Of a stretch of DNA of 64,000 nucleotides, positions 1-8,849 are shown in pieces. Location of the stretch: positions 2,341,501-2,405,500 of the forward strand of contig NZ_CP077426.1 of NCBI RefSeq assembly GCF_019048845.1, written 5' to 3'. The position numbers and the translations under genes were made by a program. The stretch's first letter is position 1; each line of letters starts with the position of its first letter. The notes below the pieces were generated by a model. It was not told where the DNA came from. It saw nothing but the letters and a program-made list of their open reading frames with translations, and did not search any database. This DNA comes from Vibrio mimicus. GTDB taxonomy: Bacteria > Pseudomonadota > Gammaproteobacteria > Enterobacterales > Vibrionaceae.

Positions 1-439
1 CGTCATCCCAAAAATAGCCGTGATGGTATCCCGCTATAAGCAATTGAGGGTGCTCGTCCTGCATGACGGATGCGGTTTTTTCAACAATGTCCTCTTTCGC
101 ACCTAGATAAAAGACAGGGAGTTGTTCTTGGGCAGCCATGGCATTCAACTCTAGAAAGAGATCCACGCCCGCGACACGTTCTGGAACTTGATGACCTAAA
201 AAGCGTGCGCCCCAAACCACCCCCATACCATCAATGTTGATGATGTCACACTCCGTCACCGACTGAGCCAATTCTGGATCAGTCCGCATATTGACTAACT
301 TAGCCACGTTGACAACCACATGCTGAGTAAAATCTTGGCGTAAAATCCGCTCACGGATCAGTGCGACGGTTTCACCCATTGACGCCACATCCATTGGGCT
401 ACCGAGAAAATTAATGCGTTGCAAGATGATGTTCCTCAT
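1..439 (-). CDS. vpsK: VpsK, WecG/TagA/CpsF-family glycosyltransferase (3' end outside window)
   Basis: I translated this from the minus strand. About 146 residues are visible from an ATG at 439 and the frame runs off the window edge. The hallmark of the WecG/TagA/CpsF glycosyltransferase family is present around residues 70-95 (IDGMGVVWGARFLG, then ERVAGVDLF). Family members add N-acetylmannosaminyl or related sugars to lipid-linked intermediates on the cytoplasmic membrane face, which fits a last gene of vps-I. The ATG at 439 would overlap the end of vpsJ by 29 bases. Internal starts (TTG near 424, ATG at 394) are also possible, so the exact start is uncertain. Confidence 0.85.
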   Translation of the reverse strand, partial: MRNIILQRINFLGSPMDVASMGETVALIRERILRQDFTQHVVVNVAKLVNMRTDPELAQSVTECDIINIDGMGVVWGARFLGHQVPERVAGVDLFLELNAMAAQEQLPVFYLGAKEDIVEKTASVMQDEHPQLLIAGYHHGYFWDD

Positions 440-1598
440 TGATTCTTAAAAAATACCGGAATGAAAAATACATCCACGCCTGAGTCCAGCGGGCGTAGTG
501 AATTCGATTAACCCAATGTGGATTGCGCTGATAAACAAATTGATCTCGCTCGGGGAGATACAAGGTCTGAATGGCGCGTTGAATCACCTTTTTAGCCAAT
601 ACCCTGTCACTCTCACCATTACCGACGCTCAGTAACGTGATCACCGCTTGGGAGACCGAATGTGGATCCAGTGGAAAAGGGTTGTTGTGGTAATACTTGG
701 CCGTACCATCAACCTCAAACAGATGCTGTCTGTAAAACGCTAAACCGTGTTCAATCACCACATCAAACTCGGAAGTGGCTAATACGGTTCGCATCAAGTG
801 CAATGCCTCTAAGTTGTAACCTGTATGAAAACCATCAATAAATCCGTGATGATGGCGAGTGCCATAAGCCCAACTGCCGTCCTCTGCTTGAGCTTGAGCA
901 CTGTTTCGGGCAACACGCAACGCAAGTTCGGTGTAGTCCGCTCGCTGAGTTTCACTGCCTACTACCGCTAGCCAAGCTGCCGCCCAAAGGCTGGCGTTAT
1001 GCACAAAGGCCGTTTCCCCAGGAATATAAGCAAAAAAATCCCCCTTCTCACTTTCAGTCAGCAGATGACGAGTAATAAATTCGCCACTGCTTAGCGCAAG
1101 GTCAATCCACTCTTGTCGTCCAAGTATTCCCCCCAATTGATGTAAGGCTCGGCTGACATACACAGTGGTGATCACATTCGGCTTTCCTTTCGGTACAAAG
1201 AAAGCTCGCGCCTTCCAGTCAAAGTGATAACCCCAACACGCACCATGCCATGTTTGCTCATCACAACGCTGGCTAATCAGCCATTGTGCTAACTGCTCAG
1301 CCTCGTGGAGCAAAGCCGTATCCTGAGTCACTCGATACTGCTCTATCAAACCTAGAATGAACAGCGCAATGCCTTTCGGGTTACGCGCTTTTTTGACACC
1401 AAACCACGGACGAAGGTTGAAAGGAGAACGCTTGAACAATTGAATCCAAGCCAATCCAAACAGAGAGTCTTTACTCACTGGCAGCCAAGAAAACCAACTC
1501 GAATTTAGGCCATCAAAGGGATCGTATCCGGCGAACTCTTCCGCTCGTGCTTTATTCAGTAAAGATTGACTGATATCGGCTATCGTACTCGACTTCAT
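411..1598 (-). CDS. vpsJ: VpsJ, predicted (alpha/alpha)6-barrel protein of vps-I
   Basis: 395 residues with no signal peptide and no convincing membrane segment, so cytoplasmic. Helical repeats with aromatic motifs (WHGACWGYHFDW about 118-129, HHHGFIDGFHTGYNLEAL about 248-265, YYHNNPFPLDPHS about 302-314) look like a six-hairpin barrel. That fold is shared by sugar 2-epimerases, unsaturated glycosidases and glucuronyl C5-epimerases. The gene starts with a four-base ATGA overlap with the stop of vpsI, so translation is coupled. The position is right for VpsJ, whose enzymatic role is not settled as far as I know. The C5-epimerase idea is set out in findings. Confidence 0.85.
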   Translation of the reverse strand: MKSSTIADISQSLLNKARAEEFAGYDPFDGLNSSWFSWLPVSKDSLFGLAWIQLFKRSPFNLRPWFGVKKARNPKGIALFILGLIEQYRVTQDTALLHEAEQLAQWLISQRCDEQTWHGACWGYHFDWKARAFFVPKGKPNVITTVYVSRALHQLGGILGRQEWIDLALSSGEFITRHLLTESEKGDFFAYIPGETAFVHNASLWAAAWLAVVGSETQRADYTELALRVARNSAQAQAEDGSWAYGTRHHHGFIDGFHTGYNLEALHLMRTVLATSEFDVVIEHGLAFYRQHLFEVDGTAKYYHNNPFPLDPHSVSQAVITLLSVGNGESDRVLAKKVIQRAIQTLYLPERDQFVYQRNPHWVNRIHYARWTQAWMYFSFRYFLRINEEHHLATH

Positions 1599-2671
1599 GG
1601 TTGTAACAGCTCATCGTAAAGGCTTTGCAAACGCGGCATGACCGCCTGCAAAGAAAAGTGATTCAAAAATTTCTGTTTGCCGGCTTTGGCTAAACGTTGG
1701 TTCTCCGCGCGTTGTTCAATTAAATCCCCCAACGCTTGGGCTAGCCCTGTCACATCTCCCGCTTCCACCAGTCGTCCTTGCTCTCCATTGGTGATCGCAT
1801 CTGGAATGCCTCCAGCATAACTGGCCACGACAGGAATTTCCGCCGACATAGCTTCGATTACCCCCATAGGAAAACCCTCGTTATAACTGGGTAAGCAGTA
1901 GATATCCGTCTGCGTCAACAGATCTTGTTTCGCTTTGCCGGCAATCCACCCCAAGCAGTGAACGGATTCCGCTAGCCCCAGTTGGCGGGCCAATGTCTGG
2001 TAAGTGTTAATCTGACCATCACCGGCCAGCGACAACTCCGCCTCGGGGCAACGCTGTTTAACCAAAGCAAACGCTTGAATCAGATCGGCTACGCCTTTAC
2101 GCGCCCCTAAGCGGCCAAGAAAGGTAATATGTCCTGGCTTGGCTTGATGGCGATCTAATTCCAAACTGGGGACCGCGTTATAGAGTACGGAGACCCCTTC
2201 TGTTCGCCCTACCACTTGTTGCAACCAACTAAGCCACTGTGTGGAAAGTACGAGCACATGATCAACCAAAGCAAAGGTTTGTCTGATGTGTTGCTTCTGC
2301 AACTCATCACTTTCATCACGATAAAAATCTGGGAATTCAGCTCCATGCAGATGCAGAATGACCTTGCCACCGAGTGCTTTAATCAAACGTACTAGCAATG
2401 CTTTGCGGCGATAGCTGCCACGGGAAGACATATGGATATGCACTAGCCCCACTCGATAACGAGCAAGACAGTAGAGCAGACTCAAGATCGCCCATGCAAA
2501 ACGCAGCAACATTCGCCATTTCACTCCGTTGTCCAAACTCGAATGTGACACGATCAAACGCACTCGGTTTGCCTCGAGAAAACCACATTGTGCATAAGTT
2601 GAAACCACGGTGGCGACACCACCATGTCCCTTTGGGTCGGTGGTTATCATTAAATTGATCGCTTTTCTCAC
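1595..2671 (-). CDS. vpsI: VpsI, GT4-family glycosyltransferase
   Basis: Retaining GT-B glycosyltransferase of about 358 residues that adds a sugar to the lipid-linked VPS repeat unit. The N-terminal part has the donor-lid GGVATVV pattern (GHGGVATVV). The C-terminal half has LGRLGARKGVADLI and the EX7E signature (NEGFPMGVIEAM). I prefer a GTG start at 2671. It overlaps the vpsH stop as GTGA and has AAGGA six bases upstream, whereas the longer frame from 2692 would lie inside vpsH. The order H-I-J with tight overlaps supports a single operon. Donor and acceptor sugar cannot be read from sequence. Confidence 0.88.
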   Translation of the reverse strand: MRKAINLMITTDPKGHGGVATVVSTYAQCGFLEANRVRLIVSHSSLDNGVKWRMLLRFAWAILSLLYCLARYRVGLVHIHMSSRGSYRRKALLVRLIKALGGKVILHLHGAEFPDFYRDESDELQKQHIRQTFALVDHVLVLSTQWLSWLQQVVGRTEGVSVLYNAVPSLELDRHQAKPGHITFLGRLGARKGVADLIQAFALVKQRCPEAELSLAGDGQINTYQTLARQLGLAESVHCLGWIAGKAKQDLLTQTDIYCLPSYNEGFPMGVIEAMSAEIPVVASYAGGIPDAITNGEQGRLVEAGDVTGLAQALGDLIEQRAENQRLAKAGKQKFLNHFSLQAVMPRLQSLYDELLQP

Positions 2672-4008
2672 AACGTATCCTTGAGAGTACAAATAGCCTG
2701 ACGAATTTTGCCATTGGCGGTGCGTTCAAGCTCCGCGACCGTTTCCACCGTGACACGGATACGTCTTCCCAAACGAGCTTGAGTATGCTCAATCAGGATC
2801 TGCTGCTGTTTGGTATCAAACAATGCCGCCTCGGCCACCACTTTCACCACGATGTGATCGGGTTGATGTTGAACAAACTGACAAGCAATAATGCCCGCCA
2901 CCCCTTTAGGAATATGGTTTAGGATATGAACTTTCTGCCCATCTTCCCCAACCAAATAGTCACCAATACGCCCTTCAATGCGCTCAATAACCGGAAAGAC
3001 TCGGCCACAAGGGCAATGTTCATTCTCCGATAAGTGGACATGATCGCCAGTTTTGTAGCGGATCAGAGGGAAGTATTGGTTATTGAAATTGGTTCCCACC
3101 AATTCATACCGCCCTTCACCGGCGTCCAATAACTCCACTTGCGAATAATCCGACAATAGGTGGTATCGGCCATATTCACACTGCCCCATCGCCGCAACCC
3201 TTTCAAATAACCCATACCAATCAAATACTTTGCAACCAAAGCGTGTCTCGATGACCTGTCTATCCTCCTCTGAGAGGGATTCAGAAGAGGTGATGATCGA
3301 TTTCAGTTTCACTGGGTAATAGGTTTGCTTCGCCTCTAAATAACGAGCTAACGCGGCAATCGATGAGGGGTAGGCTTGAATCACTTCAACCCCAAAATCA
3401 ATCATGGCTTTGAGGTAACTGGGCATGGCTTGTGGGGTAAGGTGAAATGAGGAAAGTACAATCATCTGTTCAAACCATGAGTAGCGCCAAAATGGCCCCT
3501 GTTTTTGGCTCAGCGGCACCACCATATCACCACGCAACCAAGCTCGTTTATCGCCTTTACGATACCCAGCCCAAGCCAGTTGTCTGGTTACGAAAGCCTG
3601 CTCGCGGATCACCGAACGCATGTCTTGCAGTATGGTCAGCGGCGTCCCCGTGGTACCACTGGTTGCCCCATGCACCACAACTGAAGGCTTGCGCTTGGAA
3701 ATAAACTGCTCATGCTCACGACGTAAATCTTTTTTATCCAAGTAGGGAAAGGCTTCCAGTTCAAGCTTTGACAAATGCAAATTCTGATAAAAAGGGACGT
3801 TTTCACACGCATTGCTTAACGCGTTTTGCAGCTGCTCTTGCTGATACTTGGCTAACTGCGTGCGCGAAAACTCATTCGCTTGAATGGCTTCGAGTACCGC
3901 TCGCATCTCTCCATTTTCTCTCACCACTTTGCGCGAAAGCGCTCGCACAGAGAGCATGACGTTTTGCAGCCAGATTGGCGCTTTGACATAAAATGAACTG
4001 GTAAACAT
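2668..4008 (-). CDS. vpsH: VpsH, CapK/PaaK-type adenylate-forming enzyme
   Basis: 446 residues resembling phenylacetate-CoA ligase-like CapK proteins of polysaccharide loci. The AMP-binding P-loop (TSGTTGTPLTI, about residues 116-126) is intact. A C-terminal segment with GDHVHL, a CPCGR pair and RIEGRIGDYL matches the hinge region of adenylate-forming enzymes. The start ATG overlaps the vpsG stop by one base (TGATG). These enzymes activate carboxylates as acyl-adenylates, so a modification of a carboxyl-bearing sugar is a reasonable role. That part is inference. Confidence 0.87.
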   Translation of the reverse strand: MFTSSFYVKAPIWLQNVMLSVRALSRKVVRENGEMRAVLEAIQANEFSRTQLAKYQQEQLQNALSNACENVPFYQNLHLSKLELEAFPYLDKKDLRREHEQFISKRKPSVVVHGATSGTTGTPLTILQDMRSVIREQAFVTRQLAWAGYRKGDKRAWLRGDMVVPLSQKQGPFWRYSWFEQMIVLSSFHLTPQAMPSYLKAMIDFGVEVIQAYPSSIAALARYLEAKQTYYPVKLKSIITSSESLSEEDRQVIETRFGCKVFDWYGLFERVAAMGQCEYGRYHLLSDYSQVELLDAGEGRYELVGTNFNNQYFPLIRYKTGDHVHLSENEHCPCGRVFPVIERIEGRIGDYLVGEDGQKVHILNHIPKGVAGIIACQFVQHQPDHIVVKVVAEAALFDTKQQQILIEHTQARLGRRIRVTVETVAELERTANGKIRQAICTLKDTL

Positions 4009-4439
4009 CAGTAAAAGTCCTTTGGATTAATGCCTGTTTTAATGACTTTTGCAGGGATCCCCGCCACTACGCTGTAGGCGGGAACATCGCTAAGCACCAC
4101 GGCATTGGCACCAATAACAGCGCCATCACCCACGCGAATATCGCCCAGTATTTTTGCTCCGGTCGCGATGTATACACCGTCACCGATCACGGGCACATGT
4201 TGCGAGCGAGAACGGCCACCTATGGTCACATTGCTCCCAATCACACATTGTTTGCCGATCACACAGCGTTTATGAATCACTACCGCGATCCCGCCATACC
4301 CAAACACTGTGCCTTGGCCAATGTCACTCTGGCTATAAACCGCACAGTTGTGAATCAAACGGATCAAGCCATTACACACCTGAGGGAGTAGTGGAATTTT
4401 ATTTTTATGGAAGAAATGTCCGATTCGATACAGCCACAT
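4008..4439 (-). CDS. vpsG: VpsG, serine-acetyltransferase-like hexapeptide-repeat protein
   Basis: 143 residues of left-handed beta-helix acetyltransferase type. Hexapeptide repeats run through the C-terminal two thirds (IGKQCVIGSNVTIGG, VIGDGVYIATGAKILG, IGANAVVLSDVPAYSVVAGIPAKVI). It is short compared with CysE and lacks the CysE N-terminal helical domain, as expected for a sugar O- or N-acetyltransferase using acetyl-CoA. It is one of two acetyltransferases in the cluster (with VpsC). VPS carries N- and O-acetyl groups, so the two may act at different positions. Confidence 0.87.
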   Translation of the reverse strand: MWLYRIGHFFHKNKIPLLPQVCNGLIRLIHNCAVYSQSDIGQGTVFGYGGIAVVIHKRCVIGKQCVIGSNVTIGGRSRSQHVPVIGDGVYIATGAKILGDIRVGDGAVIGANAVVLSDVPAYSVVAGIPAKVIKTGINPKDFY

Positions 4440-4511
4440 TTCTTATCTCCTACTGTTTTTTTATTCCTAAAAACCATTTCCTAAAAGGCAGATCCCTGAC
4501 GGATAGATGAG

Positions 4512-5759
4512 CTAACCCACTGACTCGCTCACCAAGGATGTCGCCGATGAACGCTCCGGTAGGCGATAACCGCAAGTCAGCATCACAACCAACAGCATCA
4601 AAGCTGGAGTTTTTACCGTGAGTGCATTGTTGGTCATTGAGATCAACATAAAACTCAGCAATGCGATTTGGCTAGGCAACGCTTGGCGAAACACCAACGT
4701 GACAGGCACAAGATAGGTAGCCAATAGCAGGCCCAAGCAACCCAAAATTCCAAAATTCAGCACCCAGCCGATCAGGTAGTTTTCAACCACATTGATGCCA
4801 ATATAAAAGGCAATGTCATTGAGCAAACCTTGAGAAGCTCCAAATAACCACTCTTGCACCGACAACTGCTCAAGCAAAATAAACACATCAAACCGAGCTT
4901 CAGCACTGGTATCGATGTAAAGCTTAGACAAAATTCGATCACCAATCGGGCTCAGCACCAAGATCAGCAACACCGCGATCACAGAGAAGTAAACCAAGGC
5001 TTGTAGATAAGCGAACTTCAACTTGTGATAACGTACCCCTTTACCTAAAAAGTCGCGCAGTTGAGGCAGTGCCATTAAGCCAATCCCGAGTAAGAAAATC
5101 CCCAACGCCGCTCGGCCACCAAACGCAAATAAAGCCAACATTATCACCGACACATATAACGCAGCTGGAATTCGCGTATAGCGCATCAAAATCGGGGTAA
5201 GTGCAGCAGTGATCAAGGCGTTGTTAAGGGGGTGAGCCAGAAAGGCCGTTGAGCGGAAAAAGGCAAAACTGCCAATCTCAACCGCCACCACACTCTGTCC
5301 CAAAATAAATTCCAAAATCGCAATACAGGCATTCAGAAACAGCAGATACCCAACAAAAGCCAGCAGTTGCGCTTTACTCTCCTCCGACAAACGAATGATG
5401 AGTGGCACCAACAGTAAAGGGATCAAAATCGTATCAACCAAATATGCCAACCCTGAGGTGCCAAAACGCATGAATCCGTACACAATGACGGCGAGCATGG
5501 AAAGCATGGCGAACAACCAAGCTTTTTTGACGCTTTGCAAAGGCTTAATCAGCCCCCAGTAACCCACACGCACAGCCAACAACGCAAAAGCCCCCATACT
5601 CAAATAAGAGTAAAGATGGATTTTTATGAGTGGATTTCCACCTTCAGAAACATATTGGATACCCAAATTCTCAAGCAGATAAGCCCCAAGCAGAAATGCA
5701 CTGAGTATGGTTAACATCATCCAGCGAGTGAGAATACGCTCGGTCAACTCAACCTCCAC
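4512..5759 (-). CDS. vpsF: VpsF, polytopic membrane protein, probable polysaccharide polymerase
   Basis: 415 residues with about ten to twelve hydrophobic segments spread over the whole length and no soluble enzymatic domain. This is the profile of Wzy/O-antigen-ligase-like polymerases. It lies between the Wzx-like VpsE and the modification genes, so a role in joining repeat units at the periplasmic membrane face is likely. The start overlaps the vpsE stop by 16 bases. A 72-base gap separates it from vpsG, the largest gap inside this operon. Confidence 0.83.
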   Translation of the reverse strand: MEVELTERILTRWMMLTILSAFLLGAYLLENLGIQYVSEGGNPLIKIHLYSYLSMGAFALLAVRVGYWGLIKPLQSVKKAWLFAMLSMLAVIVYGFMRFGTSGLAYLVDTILIPLLLVPLIIRLSEESKAQLLAFVGYLLFLNACIAILEFILGQSVVAVEIGSFAFFRSTAFLAHPLNNALITAALTPILMRYTRIPAALYVSVIMLALFAFGGRAALGIFLLGIGLMALPQLRDFLGKGVRYHKLKFAYLQALVYFSVIAVLLILVLSPIGDRILSKLYIDTSAEARFDVFILLEQLSVQEWLFGASQGLLNDIAFYIGINVVENYLIGWVLNFGILGCLGLLLATYLVPVTLVFRQALPSQIALLSFMLISMTNNALTVKTPALMLLVVMLTCGYRLPERSSATSLVSESVG

Positions 5760-7153
5760 AATGAAAAAAATCGATGACGTGCATTAAAAGCATTCAAGAT
5801 CCACAAACTCACGCCATACAAAAAAACCGATGAGGCAACATAAAAAACCAGCGCCAAAATAGGGTTACTCACAAAAGATAATTTTTTGATTTCATACAGA
5901 TAAAACCCCATGACCAACGCGGAAATCAATGCTTTGACACCATCACTCCCCATCCCATAACGATAGCCTGCGCGCCATGAGCTGATGAAGGACAACACGG
6001 CTACCAAGCTGCTGACCAACAGCAACGTCAGCGCAGCGCCCATCATTCCAAATTGATTTAGCATCACAGGCAACAGCATGAGGCTAGCGAGCAACCCCAC
6101 AACAGAAACCCAAAGGAGTTGGCGAGTCTGCAACAAAAACTGTAAGCCATGATCCAGATAGTGACCTTTAAAATTGATCAGGAAGATAGCCAACGCGAGA
6201 ACCCAAAATAGCGCAGTAGAACCACTCAAATACTGCTGACCTAAAAAGAGCGTGATGATTTCCTCTTGCAATAAGCCTACGCCAAGCAGTGCCGGAATCG
6301 TCAACGTCAGCAGTAAATGAAGGTAAGTTTGGTGCTGCCGCAGCAACATTGGGCGATCTTCCGTGCACTTGGCCAGATTAGGATAAAGCGGCACAGAGAT
6401 CACCATGAACACTAAACCCAGTACACCCATCAATAAATTGGCCTGCGCAGCATAAATGCCGGTTTCATTCATCCCACTAAAATGGGCGATGAACAACCGA
6501 TCCACTCGACCACCGAGCACACTGATCCCACCCGCGAGCATGATCGGTACACCATAGGCAAACAAACGTTTTAACATTGAGACATGCCATTTAGGTTGGC
6601 TCGGGGAACCCAGCACCAGAGCGCCGATACCATAACTCAAGGTTAACGCCAACAGGGCCGATTCCATCGTTGCCGAGAAAAACAGCAGTAACAGCGAAAT
6701 CACCACCGAAGCGACAGATTGCAATAAAGTAGCTTGGCGATAAACGCTCAACCGCTCCGTCAGCCGACTTAACTCCAATTGATATTGAAACAGCGATTTC
6801 ACGAACAACAGAGCACACAACACCAGTAGCAGTGAACCACTCAACTGCTGATAGGCATACAAAGCCACTGCAATCACCAAAAAGCCAATCAACGATCCTA
6901 GCAGTGCGGTTAAAGAGATGGATTGCACCAACTCTTGTTGTTCTTGTGCTGAATAGGCTGGATAGAGACGTAACATAGAGGTATTGAGCCACTGGGTACT
7001 AAAAGCACGCACCAACTCTAAAATCACCATAGCAACCGCCAACACCCCATAGTTTTGTGGCGATAAAAAGCGAGTTTGAATCGCGATCAACACAAAGACA
7101 CTCAGAGCGGAAAACACTTGAACTGGGGCATATTTGAGTAGGCTGGCAATCAA
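5744..7153 (-). CDS. vpsE: VpsE, Wzx-type polysaccharide flippase
   Basis: 469 residues with about 12-14 membrane segments, typical of the MOP/RfbX (PST) exporter family. The N-terminal signature (LKYAPVQVFSALSVFVLIAIQTRFLSP split over residues 6-32) is like other Wzx proteins. It is predicted to flip the lipid-linked VPS repeat unit across the inner membrane. The start overlaps the stop of vpsD by four bases (ATGA). Confidence 0.88.
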   Translation of the reverse strand: MIASLLKYAPVQVFSALSVFVLIAIQTRFLSPQNYGVLAVAMVILELVRAFSTQWLNTSMLRLYPAYSAQEQQELVQSISLTALLGSLIGFLVIAVALYAYQQLSGSLLLVLCALLFVKSLFQYQLELSRLTERLSVYRQATLLQSVASVVISLLLLFFSATMESALLALTLSYGIGALVLGSPSQPKWHVSMLKRLFAYGVPIMLAGGISVLGGRVDRLFIAHFSGMNETGIYAAQANLLMGVLGLVFMVISVPLYPNLAKCTEDRPMLLRQHQTYLHLLLTLTIPALLGVGLLQEEIITLFLGQQYLSGSTALFWVLALAIFLINFKGHYLDHGLQFLLQTRQLLWVSVVGLLASLMLLPVMLNQFGMMGAALTLLLVSSLVAVLSFISSWRAGYRYGMGSDGVKALISALVMGFYLYEIKKLSFVSNPILALVFYVASSVFLYGVSLWILNAFNARHRFFSLWRLS

Positions 7154-8298
7154 CTCAGCACCTCTCGATATAAGCTCTGGTAATGTTCAATCACATTCTC
7201 TACTGCAAACTGATCACGTAAATACGCTTGGGCGGCTTGGGTATCCGACATTTTGATCTCATCAATATGCTCCGCAATCATGGCTTCATCACCTTCTTGC
7301 ATAAACACCACCCCCAGTTTGGCAAACTCTTGTTGGCGTTCACCTAAAATTCCCACTGGCGTGCTGATTAATGGCAAACCGGCTGCCAACATTTCCAATG
7401 GGGCTAAACCAAACGTTTCTTGGGCCGAAGTAAACACCCCCACATCGGCTTGCTGATACTGTTGTACTATCTCGCGTTGATTGAGCTGGCCAAGAAAACT
7501 TACCTGTTGTTCAAGCTCACTCTCTTTTACCAACTGTTGCAATTGGGCATAGTAGGCAGAATCCATGTTGGGGCCAATAATGCGCAAGGTCGCTGCGTGG
7601 CCACGCTGTTTAAGTTCACGCAATAAGAGAATGGCTCGCTCAATCCGTTTGCGGCGCGTGATAAGTGCGCAAGTCACTAAATTCACACCCGAATTGGTAA
7701 ACAACTGGAACTCGGTATGAGCTGCGAAGTATTCGGAACTCACCGGATTGCCAATCACTTCAATCGGCTTATCAGTCCAAGGTTGTAACGCTTGGTGCAG
7801 CTCTTCTCCGACACAAGTATAGGCATCGACAGAAAAATCGCTCACCCAAGGAATGACTTGCTCATAAAGAAAATCATTGAGTTTGGAAACGGACTTACGT
7901 GCAATTTTGCGGTAAGAGTGCAGCGTCAAAACCTTGCAAGCCTTACCACCTATCCCCAGCATCCAACTGTTTAAGTGAGCATGCACCAGATCCGGTTGAA
8001 AGACTCGCAGCTGCTCTTGGATCCGCAGCCACCCCGAAATGAGACTAGGTAGAGGCAACCCAAAACGTTTTTCACGTAATGGACACACCACCACTTCAAT
8101 ACTTTCCGAGAGATAAACCACCTCACCGCTGTAATCGTGCTGATTCAGTGGATCAAAGGCTAACACTCGGTAGCGATATGGGCGCTCTTGTGTGGCCAGT
8201 TGGCGCACCAACATCTGACACACCGAATCCACACCACCCAGATTTTTTTCACCCCAATTCAAGGTGGAAAGAGGCATGATGAGTAACACTTTCTTCAT
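7150..8298 (-). CDS. vpsD: VpsD, GT4-family glycosyltransferase
   Basis: 382-residue GT-B enzyme. Visible are an N-terminal Rossmann-like lobe starting LLIMPLSTLNWGEKNLGGV, the DLVHAHLNSW acceptor-side motif near 100, TRRKRIERAI near 214, and the EX7E donor motif (ETFGLAPLEMLAAGLP) near 294. It is coupled to vpsC and vpsE by four-base overlaps. It is the second GT4 enzyme of the cluster with VpsI. The sugar specificity is not readable. Confidence 0.88.
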   Translation of the reverse strand: MKKVLLIMPLSTLNWGEKNLGGVDSVCQMLVRQLATQERPYRYRVLAFDPLNQHDYSGEVVYLSESIEVVVCPLREKRFGLPLPSLISGWLRIQEQLRVFQPDLVHAHLNSWMLGIGGKACKVLTLHSYRKIARKSVSKLNDFLYEQVIPWVSDFSVDAYTCVGEELHQALQPWTDKPIEVIGNPVSSEYFAAHTEFQLFTNSGVNLVTCALITRRKRIERAILLLRELKQRGHAATLRIIGPNMDSAYYAQLQQLVKESELEQQVSFLGQLNQREIVQQYQQADVGVFTSAQETFGLAPLEMLAAGLPLISTPVGILGERQQEFAKLGVVFMQEGDEAMIAEHIDEIKMSDTQAAQAYLRDQFAVENVIEHYQSLYREVLS

Positions 8299-8849
8299 GG
8301 CTGCATTTCCTGCGGTACCGGATAGCGGATATAAGCTTGATCGCTCTGAGTATTGAGCGCACGCCCCGGATTCCCGACCACCACGGTGTTAGCCGGCACA
8401 TCACGGATGACTACAGCCCCAGCACCAATCAAAGCACCATCACCAATTGTGATATTTTCAACAATCGACACATGTGGCCCAATGTAGACCTGATCGCCAA
8501 TCGTGGCCGCTTTACCTTGGTTCGAGCCAATCACCGTAAACGGACTTAAATTGCAATTGGCTCCAATGGTGGCCGTGCTGTTCACAATGACGCCGGTAGC
8601 GTGCCCGAGGTACAGCCCCGGCCCCACTTGGGTCTCTTTCGGTAATTGGATTTGATAACGTACCGACAGCATGCGGTGCATAAGACGAGCCACGGTGCGG
8701 ATCAGCACATTCCGGCTTCGGCAAAGCCGAAACCAGAACATGTAGGCAAAGCCAGCGTTGAGCAGAAGATTTTTTATCACTAGCCCAATACTCACTCGAC
8801 CGGTATGCCGATAAAGATCGGCTTTGATCAGCACCCAAGGTGAACTCAT
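8295..8849 (-). CDS. vpsC: VpsC, CysE-like hexapeptide acetyltransferase
   Basis: 184 residues. An N-terminal helical part is followed by hexapeptide repeats (GLYLGHATGVIVNSTATIG, IGDQVYIGPHVSIVENI, IGAGAVVIRDVPANTVVVGNP), giving an acetyl-CoA-dependent transferase of the serine acetyltransferase superfamily. The histidine in GHATG is the usual catalytic residue of this group. It is linked by ATGA overlaps to vpsB upstream and vpsD downstream. A role in acetylating the VPS uronic acid is inferred from location. Confidence 0.87.
   Translation of the reverse strand: MSSPWVLIKADLYRHTGRVSIGLVIKNLLLNAGFAYMFWFRLCRSRNVLIRTVARLMHRMLSVRYQIQLPKETQVGPGLYLGHATGVIVNSTATIGANCNLSPFTVIGSNQGKAATIGDQVYIGPHVSIVENITIGDGALIGAGAVVIRDVPANTVVVGNPGRALNTQSDQAYIRYPVPQEMQP

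Noticed and set aside
2379..2792. 137-residue minus-strand frame spanning the vpsH-vpsI junction
   Set aside because: It is out of frame with both glycan genes, which account fully for the region with coupled starts.
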